A DNA stretch of 64,000 bases from Anthonomus grandis grandis. Lineage: Eukaryota; Arthropoda; Insecta; Coleoptera; Curculionidae. A program made the position numbers and the translations under genes. Shown here piece by piece: positions 44,785 through 55,780 of this stretch (its first letter is position 1; each line of letters opens with the position of its first letter). Where the stretch lies: NCBI RefSeq assembly GCF_022605725.1, contig NC_065548.1:5737644-5801643 (forward strand), written 5' to 3'. The notes beneath the pieces were generated by a model. That model was given only the letters and a program-made list of their open reading frames with translations, was not told the DNA's origin and made no database searches.

Positions 44785-46947
44785 TTTAATCACTTATTTG
44801 TTTACTTTAGCAAAGACGCGAAACCTATACTCGACTTGAAAACAATAAATAAACATTCGAATAGTCTAATAAATCTGTTTTTTGATCACCGTTTATATTG
44901 TTTTATTGAATTTTTTAGCTCACACACGATTTGTATAGTAATGTAAGCCATGGATCATGTCAAAAATAGAAACAAATAAAATTATTTGAATTTTTTGATA
45001 TTATTTTGTGTTTTAAGATGATTTTAAAAAATTTTTGTCGCCCATCCCGTGGTCCGTCTCTCCACCTGTCTGTTGTCTGTCTGTCTTTGTAACTCAAAAA
45101 CTACTTGGCCGATTTTTATTAAATTAGGTACCTTGTTGGGTTTTGGCTCCAGGAAGGTCTTTTATAACAATTACTAAAATCCGCCGGATAGAAGCCAAAA
45201 CAAATGGGTGGGGGTAAATTTTAAAAATTAGATTATAAATTAAATTAAATATATTGCGTGGTATTAAATAAATGGTAATTGGGTATGGGGGTGAATGAAA
45301 CATATTAGTTTTTGAGCTAGTGGGTGTACAAGAAGAGACCATAAATAAATTTTAGTAAAAATTGTAGTCTATTTAAAACGTAATTGAATTTGGAAATGAA
45401 AAAAAAGTTTTAGTCTCTTTCGGCCGGTGCATTGAAATATGTATAATGGAGGGGGTAGATTTGGTATATCGTATGAGCTTAGGTGCCCACTAATTTTTGA
45501 AGTTTTTTTTTAATACTTAATATTAATAGGGATCCAAAAAATTGTGTATAAAATAAGTTTAAGAATCTCCAGGTTCTACTTGGAAAATCCAGGACCTCCA
45601 GAACGCTTTTTGTAATTTCAGGACATTCCAGGATTCTCCAGGTTGGTGGAAACCCTGTTATATATAAAATTATATCATTGTAACAGTATTTTAACATTGT
45701 AACAGTAATTAACAGTAATTTATTGACAGTTTTTCCCAACCGGTCCGAAGAGGACACAATACCAACTGTCATCTCACTCGGGCCATCACCTTTAACGTTA
45801 TCCCAAAGGCCACTGACTCACTTTTGACGGCTCGTTTTTCATTGGAAATATTTTTCTTTTTGGTTCGGGTTCGTATCAGGACCGTAACATGACCAAGGGG
45901 GGGTTAAAAAACAGTGCATAAATTAAAATGAAAATTTTAAAGTTAAATCCGGCAAAAAGGTCCTTTACCATTTACAACTTCGAACGAACAAGGGGTAATT
46001 GAAACAGGAGGCGGGGAGAATGGCAGTGGCAAACTTGACAAACAGGATTTATCATTTTTTCACAAAAATGTCATCACAGACAATCACTTAAATAAATAGT
46101 GGTAATAAATTAAAAATTAAATATATATTTCTTGCAAAAACATTGTTTTTCATCAACATAACCCTTAACCCCCCCACCCACCCCAAACATTTGCCCAGTA
46201 AGAAATTCTTTTGAAAAATTCCCATTTTTCGTTCATAATATTCAAACTAATAGCACTGTTTTTGTATAATATATTTATTAATACAAATATATAATTATAT
46301 TACATTTAAATAAATAAACTGTGTTATTAGATTAGATATTAACCAGCTATTCATCGTATTATTTTTGAAAACAATTTTTTACTGGTAAGTTGTGTGGGTG
46401 GGTGGCTGGTTGCATCGTTAATATTCGATCTAATAACACAGTTTGTTTATTAAAATTTAATATAATTATATAAATGTAAATTAAAAAATATTTCATACAA
46501 AAGCGGTGCTTTTAGATTGGATATTATAGACAAAAAACGTGATTTTTCAAAGGAATTTCTTACTGGGCAAATGTTTGGGGTGGGTGGCGGGGTAAGGGTT
46601 GTGTTAATGAAAAAGAATGTTTTTACAGAAAATATATATTCAATATTTAATAACACTATTTATTTGAATTTGATATAATATTATATATAAAGATTTAGTA
46701 TAAAAATAGTGTTATAAGATTGGATAATATAGGCAAAAAAACAATTATTTTTCAATAGAATTTTTTTTAATATTTGAGTTCTAGTAATCAATTCTATTAA
46801 ATGCCAAAATTGTTTCCAAATTGTAAACAGAATCGTATATGATATATGTATAATCTACAGTTTAATAAATATACAAAAACCAAAAATGTACTAAAAGAAC
46901 GCTAAATAAATATATATTTAACGATAATGATATATGATGTGTTGCTT

Positions 46948-47380
46948 AAAGATATTGTATCAAATTGCGGATAATCTTATTCAGCAATTAATGATGGTAT
47001 TATAACAGACATGGAAAATATTGAGTCTGAAGCTTTATCAGGTAAATATAATACCTTTTACCGGATTTAAATAGAATACTTTGAATTTTATATTATCAAT
47101 AAATGTGAGAATGAATGCTTTACTAAACATAACTTTGATATTATGCTACTGCTCTTTAAAATATATAGAAAGTAAAAAAAATATATGAAACACATATAGA
47201 GTATATGTGACAGCTATAATTTTAAAAGATGCTTCTTAAATGTATCCTATGTCGTGAATATAAATAGGGAACCTAAAGTATCAGCACTAAATAAATAATA
47301 AAACGAGCATTATCTCTTGCAGTCTCTATTAAGCGGTTAATATTGACTAACCTTGTCCGTTTTATCTAACAAAATTCATC
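46948..47380. other. AT-rich unassigned sequence
   Basis: No repeat or gene delimited. A phrase GACATGGAAAATATTGAGTC (near 47008) precedes TCAGGTAAAT, exon-donor-like, but the frame is too short to call. Confidence 0.3.
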
Positions 47381-47384
47381 ATAA

Positions 47385-47960
47385 TAACGATTCGTATGAC
47401 GCCCTAAAGTTAAAAAAAGAAAAAAACATTAGGAGACATGCTGGGTGGCGCTTAAAGTCCCACACAACAATTCCGAAAAACATCTCAATACCGAGGCATT
47501 CCTCGCCACCTACTTAGCACCTTTTTTTTCCCCCGGTCCGATTTCACACGTTTTCGTAACGATAAATTTCGAAAATTACACCCCCCATCGTATTTTGAAA
47601 ACACCACCGTTTTACGAGGCTTTTATTCAATTCAATTCGTACCGGTTGGGGCGGTACCGTTTGAAGGGCGACTTCCTTCGTTTTTAATATAAATGGGGGT
47701 TGGCATATTTTTAAGAGAGCTGTCAAATGGTATCCATTAGTCAGACGGAGGCCGGTAGTCTTATCTTCAAAGCAATAAAAATGATTTGTTTTCGGGTGGG
47801 TTCTCTTTTTCTTTTTCTTTATTTTTTTTTTTGTTAGTTATTTAAATCAAAAAGGGAAGAAATGCGCTTTCTCATCTGGGACGAGGCGTGATGGATTTTC
47901 TTAATGGGGTACTTCTCTTTTTTTTTCTTCGTCGTCTTGTTCTGTGTGAATATAGGCGTT
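47385..47960. promoter_or_regulatory. GC-richer single-copy island
   Basis: Has CpGs, a palindromic GGTACC context (CGGTTGGGGCGGTACCG) near 47642, a plus-strand TATAAAT near 47690 and a TTAGTCAGACG initiator-like word about 50 bp downstream, farther than the usual ~30. Pyrimidine-rich tracts (CTTTTTCTTTTTC) follow at 47800-47945. The open frame at 47445-47687 has Pro/Phe-rich text without domain. Confidence 0.3.
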
Positions 47961-48097
47961 CCCTTTGTGGTTTTTAACGTTACTTTTAAATGGTCAAAAT
48001 ATTTTTGTTGAATTTTAAATTTTATGTCTTTTTAGATAAGTACTGCCTGATGAGGGTTGAGATTAGAGTCATTCGTTTTATTTTAATAAATTAACCT

Positions 48098-49020
48098 CTA
48101 GGAACATATCATAATTATATTATTATCGTTCAATATACAGGGTGATTCAAAATTGAATGCAAAGATTTCAAGGGCGTATTTACCAGACAAAAATAAGAAC
48201 TTTTTTTCATGTAAACCTGTGTCCTAACTTGCTTCGTTTTCTAGATACAGAGCGTAAAAGTTTTTTAATAAAATCGGTTTTTTATCAGTTATTCAAAATT
48301 CTTTCAGCCGATTTAAATAAAATTTGATAGGCTTATTTGTCGTCATAAAGGCCCTCCTTTGGTGGGGATAAAATAAATTTATTAATTCCAGTGGCATTTC
48401 AGGGGGCTACTTACTTGATACTTATAGGTAAAATTATGGTAGGCGACCGCTTTTTTAACAATTTAATTTTTTTTTTAGATTAAGCGGTCAATAATGTAAC
48501 TTTTTTGCCTCTTAAGCCTCACTCGTATCTAGCTTTGTTTCCAGGAAAAAAAATCAAAATCTGTGCCGGGCCCTATTAAAACAAATAATAAATTCGCATC
48601 GATTATTGAGATTCATTTAATTTCTTTTCAAAATTTAACTTAGCATAATTAACAAACATATACAAAGCATACAGATTTTCATAACAAAAAAAAAAATTTT
48701 ACATTCTGTATCTAGAAAACGAAATAAGTAAGGACATACGTTTTTATGAAAAAAACTTTTAATTTTTGGCCCTTGAAATCTTTTGAATCACCCTAAATCT
48801 TTAATAAACGATTTTTTTATGCATATTTATCAACCGTAAGTGGTTAAGGTATATCTAGTTCAAAGTATACAAAGTATAAAGTGTAAAATATACGTATATC
48901 ATATACGGTTCTGTTTACAAAAGGTAGAAAATTATGGCTTTTAAAAAATTATCCACAGAATTTAAATATCTAGTTTTTAAACTCGCTTGCTATACCTTAA
49001 ATTTTTAATGAAATCATCCC
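48098..49020 (+). mobile_element. Foldback-like element fragment, copy E, split by a MITE
   Basis: Left-arm text (AGGAACATATCATAATTATA, ATCGTTCAATATA) stops at 48137 and resumes after 48795 with AATAAACGATTTTTTTATGC, TATTTATCAACCGTAAGTGG and TTTTTAAACTCG, then breaks off near 49015. The C-rich arm is absent. Confidence 0.65.
48138..48795. mobile_element. MITE with ~110-bp inverted repeats
   Basis: Left end CAGGGTGATTCAAAA (after TA); the right end is AGGGTGATTCAAAAGATTTC when reverse-complemented. The arms stay similar for about 110 bp, including ATTTCAAGGGC and CGTTTTCTAGATACAGA on both sides. The centre has no transposase. Ends and TA context suggest a mariner/Tc1-type non-autonomous element; the last base of the right end seems mutated. 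Confidence 0.7.
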
Positions 49021-49836
49021 TATATCAAATATTATATGCCACTGTATAGCATACGATGCACTCTTTATACATGTTTTTATCTTATAGTGTAATATTGATA
49101 TATCATATATAGAAAAATCTAAAAAAAAAGAAGGAAATGCATTAACGTATATCAAACATAATAATTATACCACACTGCGGCTTGGCCTATCAGGTATTTC
49201 ATCTTTACATATCCGTAGTATATAGTACATATATAGCTTTTTTATTTGATACACTGTTTTTGCGCAAATAAATAAAAATCTTTTTTTGGTAATGATTATT
49301 TTAATAAAAAGCATATTATAGCAGCCTATTTCATAATTATTAAAACTTTCTTTAAATTTTTAAAATTGACTTAAAAAATTAAACTTTTTTTTTTTTAATG
49401 CAGTGGTGTCCTTCCTTTTTTAATAATAAGAGTAATTAAATAAGATAATTTTAGATAATGTTAATGCTAAATATCTTACGAACGCCACTGGTAAAAATTC
49501 TTTTTTTTTATACATCAAAAAATGATTCCACATGCATAAAGCACATTGAAAAATAAATTGGTAGTAAAGTTTAAAAAGAAGTTAAAGTTAAAGGTAGGTA
49601 CTTCTTTCTTTGTCATTTTTAACATCTTGTAGATCTGAAAGTAAGACATTTAGAACATACATTTATAAAAAAAAAACTTATTTTTTATTAAAGAATCACC
49701 CTGTAAAGTTCCTGGACACCCATTATAATGTACCAAAATGTAAGCTTAAATTAAAATATACCTTTATTAAAAATTCCATATTAACAATTATTTACCGATT
49801 AAAATAAAAATGTTATACTGGATTTCTATGAATAAA
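49021..49836. other. AT-rich unassigned sequence
   Basis: No supported gene; the frame at 49610-49807 is low-complexity. Confidence 0.4.
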
Positions 49837-52800
49837 AATTCCTTAAAAACAAGCTCATTTTATTAAAATGAGCTTGTTTGCATTTTGGATACCTTTCAAT
49901 TATCCGATATTTATGATTTAAATTTATCCAAAAATGTACACCAAAAATAAACAATCAAAAAAAATCTCTGGAATATTTACTCAATTTTCTTAAAAAAATC
50001 TTAAGAATCAGAGTTTCTTTGACTGATTTTTACGCTAAGACTTTATCACAAAAATTGTTTTTTGTACATCTCTATCTTACTGACCACGTTGCTGACTTCT
50101 TTACAGGAAAATTCTTTACAGATAATATATTCATAAGAAGCTTATTTTTTATTAGTATAGATAATTATGAAATTTTTATAATTTCCTATAGTTTTAAAAA
50201 TAAATATAAATTCACTCAATTTTTTACGAAAATCTCAAGAATCAACGTCTTTTTCGTCGATTTTAAGGCTAGAACTTTATTCCAAAATTACATTCCTTGA
50301 CTTTTTTACATCTCCTAGTTAAGTTTGCTATTTCTCAAATTGTCTATAGTTTTTAAGCCACAAATCTTTGAAATATTCACTCAATTTCATTAGAAAAGTC
50401 TCAGTAATCAGAATCATATTTATCCTCGTATAAGTATCAAAAAAAAACTAAAATAAGCAGATCAAGGAATTAATTCTTAGATTGGAATTGGATGGACAGT
50501 AGCTTTTTTAGCTTCATTTCAGACTATAATTTTTCTTTATAAAATCAGATTATTATACTTTTTGACTATTGGTTTTTGCGATTTTAAAAGCATCTTCCTT
50601 GGTTAGTATAGAAATAGCTAAATCTTTGCAGGTCTCCCTTAATTTTTCTAAAAATCTCTTAGAAATTATAGTCTCTTTGACTAATTTTTAGGCTAGAACT
50701 AGTTGTTAAAATCAAATCATTTCACTCCTTAATAAATTAATGTTGACGACTTGTTTGTAAGATAATACATCGTAAATATTCATCAAAACCTTCTTGCTTC
50801 AGTAGTATAGATGCGTATGCTAGTTCTTACATTTTTCATGGTTTTAAAGCAAAAACCATATTTCCAGAATCAGAATATATACAAAAATGCAGATAAAAGA
50901 AATATTATTAAATTGAAACTGGATAAACCATGACCTGTTTAGCAGATTTTCAAACAGGAATCTCTTAGTAATAATGAATTATTTAATTTTTTTGAAAGGA
51001 AATCCTTTTGGGAATAATTCATTAAAAGCATCTAATTTTCCACAAGAAAAAAATTGATAATTTTCAATCCTTAGAAATATTCTCTAATTTCCTTGAAAAG
51101 TCATGACTAAAAATAAAAGAGAAGCTAAAGTTTTATTGAATTTTTTATTGCATAAAGTTATATTACATTTTTTGTAACTTAAAAAATATAAAAAGGAAAT
51201 GCGTTGGAAAGAACAAATACTGATAACAATACCTTTAATAAAAATTCCATATAAACCGATTAAAAGAAACATTTTATACAGCATTTATGTAAATAAAAAT
51301 TCCTTACAAACGAGCTCATTTTATTAAACGCATTTTGGATACTTTTAAATGGTAAACAATATTTCACACTTGAACGTTTAACTTTTATGAAATAATAATT
51401 GTGTAATATTAAGATGTAATAAATTCACTTGTTAAACGTAAATAACATATGCATACTATTAAATTCCTCAACATATACCACGCGGACATTTTATCCGATA
51501 TTTATGGTTTAAGTTTAACCAAAAATGTACACCAAAAATAAACAATCAAGAAAAATCCCTGAAATATTTACTCAATTTTCGTAAAAAAACTTAAGAATCT
51601 CTTTGGGTGATTTTCACGCTACAACTCTAGCACAAAATTAAATTATTAAAACTTTTTTACATCTCTATCTTACTGACTACGCTGCTGATTTTTTTACAGG
51701 AAAATTCTTCACAGATATATTCATAAGGAGCTTATTTCTTTATTAGTATAGATAATTATGAAATTTATCTAATTTCCTATAGTTAGAATACAAAAAATAA
51801 TTTTTAAATGATCCCTAATTTACTTAGAAAAATCTCAAGAATCAAGGTCTTTTTCGTCGATTCTAAGGCTAGAACTTCATTCCAAAATTACATTACTTGA
51901 CTTTTCTACATCTCATATTTAATAATTTTTTTATAGGAAAATTCTTCTTAAAAATATTCAACTAAACCTTATTTCTTCAATCATGTAGATAAGTTTAATA
52001 TTTCTCAAGTTGGCTATAGTTTTAAAGCAAGAAAAATCCTTGGAATATTCACTCAGTTTCATTAGAAAAGTTTCAGTAATCAGATTCATATTTATCCTCG
52101 TATAAGTATAAAAAAAACTAAAATAAGCAGATCAAGGAATTAATTCTTAGATTGGAATTGGATGGACAGTAGCTTTTTTAGCTTCATTTCAGACTAAAAT
52201 TTTTCTTTATAAAATCAGATAATTTTACTTTTTGACTATTGGTTTTTGCGAATTTATTAAAAGCATCTTCCTTGGTTAGTATAGAAATAGCTAAATCTTT
52301 GCAGGTCTCCCTTAATTTTTCTAAAAATTTCTTAGAAATTAGAGTCTCTTTGACTAATTTTTAGGCTAGAACTAGTTGTTAAAATCATCAAATCATTTCA
52401 CTCCTTAATAAATTAATGTTGACGACTTGTTTGTAAGATAATACATCGTAAATATTCATCAAAACCTTCTTGCTTCAGTAGTATAGATGCGTATGCTAGT
52501 TCTTACATTTTTCATGGTTATAAAGCAAAAACCATGTTTCCAGAATCAAAATATATACAGAAATGCAGATAAAAGAAATATAATTAAATTGAAACTGGAT
52601 AGACCATGACCTGTTTAGCAGATTTTCAAACAGGAATCTCTTAGTAATAATAAATTATTTAATTTTTTTGAAAGGAAATCCTTTTGGGAATAATTCATTA
52701 AAAGCAATTGATAACAACGTTAAAAACAAAAAGCAAATTGATAATTTTCAATCCTTAGAAATATTCTCTAATTTCCTTGAAAAGTCATGACTAAAAATAA

Positions 52801-54230
52801 AAGAGAAGCTAAAGTTTTATTGCATTTTTTATTGCATAAAGTTATATTACATTTTTTGTAACTTAAAAAATATAAAAAGGAAATGCGTTGGAAACAACAA
52901 GTACTGATAACAATACCTTTAATAAAAATTCCTTACAAACGAGCTCATTTTGTTAAACGCATTTTGGATACCTTTAAATAGTAAACAATATTTCACATTT
53001 GAACGTTTAACTTTTATGAAATAATAATTGTGTAATATTAAGATGTAATAAATCCACTTGTTAAACGTAAATAACATAAGCATAATACTAAATTCCTTAA
53101 CATGTATCACGCGAACATTTTATCCGATATTTATGGTTCAAGTTTAACCAAAAATATACAGCAAAAATAAACAATCAAGAAAAATCCCTGGAATATTTAC
53201 TCAATTTTCTTAAAAGATCTTAAGAATCAGAGTCTCTTTGGATGATTTTCACGCCAAAATTTTTTCACAAAAATTGACTTTTTTACATCTCTATCTTACT
53301 GACTACGTTGCTGATTTTTTTACACGAAAATTCTTATTATTTCTTTATTAGTATAGATAATTATGAAATTTCTCTAATTTCCTATAGTTTGAATACAAAA
53401 AATAAATTTTTAAAAATTCACTAACTTTGTTAGGCAAATCTCAAGAATCAACGTCTTTTTCGTCGATTTTAAGGCTAGAACTTTATTTTAAAGTTAAACT
53501 CCTTGACTTTTCTACATCTCCTAGTTAATAATTTTTTTGTAGGAAAATTCGTCTTAAAAATATGCAGCAAAACCTTGTTTCTTCAATTATATAGATAAGT
53601 TTAACATTTCTCAAATTGTCTATAGTTCTAAAGCGAGAAAAATCCTAGGAATATTCACTCAGTTTCATTAGAAAAGTAAGCAGATCAAGGAACTAATATT
53701 GAATTAAACTAAAATTGGATGAACAGTGGTGGCTTTTTTAGCTAATTTTTACACTGAAATTTTTATAAAATTAAATTATTCTTAATTTTCACTTCTTTGA
53801 TAGGAAATCCGAGAGAACGAAATTCTTTCTCAAGAATCTCAAAAATCTCGAATATCAAGAATAAGAATTAGAATATATACAAAAAGCAAATAAAAGAAGT
53901 CGTATTAAATTGGAACTGGATAGACGGTGACCTCTTAAGCTGATTTTCGAACAGGAGTCTGTTAATAATAATAAATTATTTAACTTTTTGATTTTTTTGG
54001 AAGGGAATTCTTGTGAAAATGAAGCACTGAAAGCATCTAATCCTTTACAGCAAAAAAATTTATAATTTTAAATCCTTAGAAATATTCCTTAATTTTAATA
54101 CTGAAAAGTCATGACTAAAAAATGAAACAGAAGCAAGTTTTATTAGTATAAATACAATGAGGCATAGATGAAGTTTAAAATGTTTATATTTTTTGTAACT
54201 TAAAAAATTTAAAAAGGAAATGTGTTGAAA
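49837..54230 (+). repeat. Triplicated ~1.3-1.6-kb unit
   Basis: Units begin near 49837, 51293 and 52922 with AAAAATTCCTTACAAACGAG followed by CTCATTTT. All share TATCCGATATTTATGGTT, CACCAAAAATAAACAATCA, TGAC(T/C)ACG(T/C)TGCTGA, TTTTTCGTCGATTTTAAGGC, and (units 1 and 2 fully) AGATTGGAATTGGATGGACA and TTGACGACTTGTTTGTAAG. Units 1 and 2 are over long stretches almost identical; unit 3 lacks several hundred bases in its second half. No coding capacity. Confidence 0.8.
49847..49879. other. Perfect 16-bp palindrome, 1-nt centre
   Basis: AAACAAGCTCATTTTA, T, TAAAATGAGCTTGTTT. Units 2 and 3 of the triplication have only the left arm, so the right arm is an extra, inverted copy made in unit 1. Confidence 0.85.
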
Positions 54231-54249
54231 AGAACAAGTACTAATTACA

Positions 54250-55780
54250 ATCTGTTTTAATCGAGTGAAGTACCCGGAGAATAGAATTCGAATTTCCTGC
54301 GCTTAATTGTAAAAGCGCCGGTTTTGGCCAGGCCTTCTTTCAAATCTGATTGGTTAGACGGGTTGCCAACAATTATGGTTTAAAAATGTCAAAATTAAAA
54401 ACCCATATCAGTACCATGTTTTTCACTAATTTGCTATCACTTCAAACTCTTTTCAATAACTTAGGTTATCTTCCTATTAATTATTATTGATTTTGGTCAA
54501 ACCTATGAAATTCAACAAATATTTGTGTCTAATTCCTTGAAAAAAATACTGCACGCTTATTATGATCTAGCTAACTAAATGTACATGTATTTCCCGGGAT
54601 TCTATATGAATAATATTATTATTTGTCTTAAGGCATTTTTTTGTCTTTGACTTCGATACTGATTATACGCATGAATTGCAAAATAATGCAAAAATATTTG
54701 TGCAGAATCCGGCGCGGTAAAGTAGTCATTTATTGAGTAAATCCACGGTTCAAGGTCAGATTTGTTTTTTCGGATCCACGAGCCGCATGTTATTCCTTAT
54801 CGTTTACATCATTTTTAATACTACTACAACGAGAAATACACACATTAACCGATAAGGTTATGGACAAAGTTTATTTAATTGTTTGTGATAACTAGACTAG
54901 TTTGCACAAATACATATGTTTTTTTTCTTACGTCTTAAAGTGATTTCATACAACAATTTTTTGGGAGTTTTTGGAGCTTCATTCAATAATTTCGAGTATC
55001 CGAGATTAATGAAAACTATCCAAAGTAACAAAATTTGCTTATTAAAACCTAAAACATTTATTCTTACAATCGCGATTATTACCAAAATCCGTGTTGAATT
55101 TTAAGCAGGTATTAGTTTCGTAAACCCAGAAATGTTGCATGTGATGATGACTGGTCGTCTCGCTCTGGCCGAACTTGGGCGTTATGTGATAGAAAATGAC
55201 GCAAGACGAGGATCGCATACGAGTTCAAGGTGATTTTTTTTCGCATAAATTGGGTCAGGAACAACCGTTTTTTATGATGTTTTAATGAGGTCTTATATAA
55301 TGGTTTTTGGTGTATATTAAAGATTCTTAAGCTTAAAAATCATGCTATATATAAAAGTTTTCAGACAAAGAAGTTAGACACCAAGAAAACCTTATTTACA
55401 GAATAATCCTGCCAAAAAAAATTCTTACAATTTTCCTAATAACAGTTGCAAACTAGGCCGTACAGGTGTAGCGGATTAACAGCTGAATTTTCCGGAAAAA
55501 TAAGTTTTTCACGGAATAAAGTAAAATCGATGATGAGTAACGACCTGAGCTCGACTACATCCGGTTAAGTTCACGGTCGCTATTTGGGTTACTGGGGATT
55601 TATGATGAACAGTTGGAGATGCATTTTGCTCTAATTTCCTTAACAGGACCGGACCCCAGGGAGCTATTTAGTCCATTAGCATTCGTTATTTAAAATTAGT
55701 AAATTTATGTTTTGAGCTTTTAGATGGATTGTAAAATGCCAATTTTAAAATATCCGAAAGTACTCGGAAAATTAAATTTT
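54250..55780. other. GC-richer, largely single-copy region
   Basis: Patches such as AAAAGCGCCGGTTTTGGCC (54312), GGTCGTCTCGCTCTGGCCG (55153) and CGACCTGAGCTCGACTAC (55540) stand out from the AT-rich surroundings. No exon was defensible; the mirrored frames at 54897-55104 are rejected. Confidence 0.35.

Larger units (their letters stand above)
42484..45657 (-). mobile_element. hAT-like DNA transposon, 3,174 bp, TSD TTATA
   Basis: Ends are inverted: CAGGGTCCCCACCAA on the left, and CAGGGTTTCCACCAA as the reverse complement of the right. TTATA flanks both sides (42479-42483, 45658-45662). The host repeat without insertion, at about 33997-34020, reads AATATTTATATATAAAATT with a single TTATA, so the duplication is 5 bp, not the 8 bp usual for hAT. 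Subterminal CTCCAGG/CCTGGAG words fill both ends. The element encodes a broken transposase on the minus strand (42.8-44.8 kb). Confidence 0.8.
42230..46947 (+). mobile_element. Foldback-like element, copy D, carrying nested insertions
   Basis: Left end AAGCAACATATCATATTATT and right end CGATAATGATATATGATGTG followed by TTGCTT are inverted. Inside come the hAT-like element (42484-45657), an unrelated GC-richer insertion of about 400 bp (about 45680-46085), the C-rich arm CCCCCCCACCCACCCCA near 46170 and two G-rich arms near 46395 and 46580. Removing the insertions leaves roughly 1.1 kb, the size expected for the full element. Confidence 0.65.

Noticed and set aside
44588..44946. Two plus-strand frames of 83 and 109 codons
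   Set aside because: They are antisense to the zinc-finger part of the hAT-like transposase.
47445..47687. 80-codon plus-strand frame with mirror frame on the minus strand
   Set aside because: Low AT explains open frames on both strands; no domain or exon signals.
50019..50300. 93-codon plus-strand frame
   Set aside because: Not kept in the other two copies of the triplicated unit and rich in Phe/Ile/Lys from base composition.
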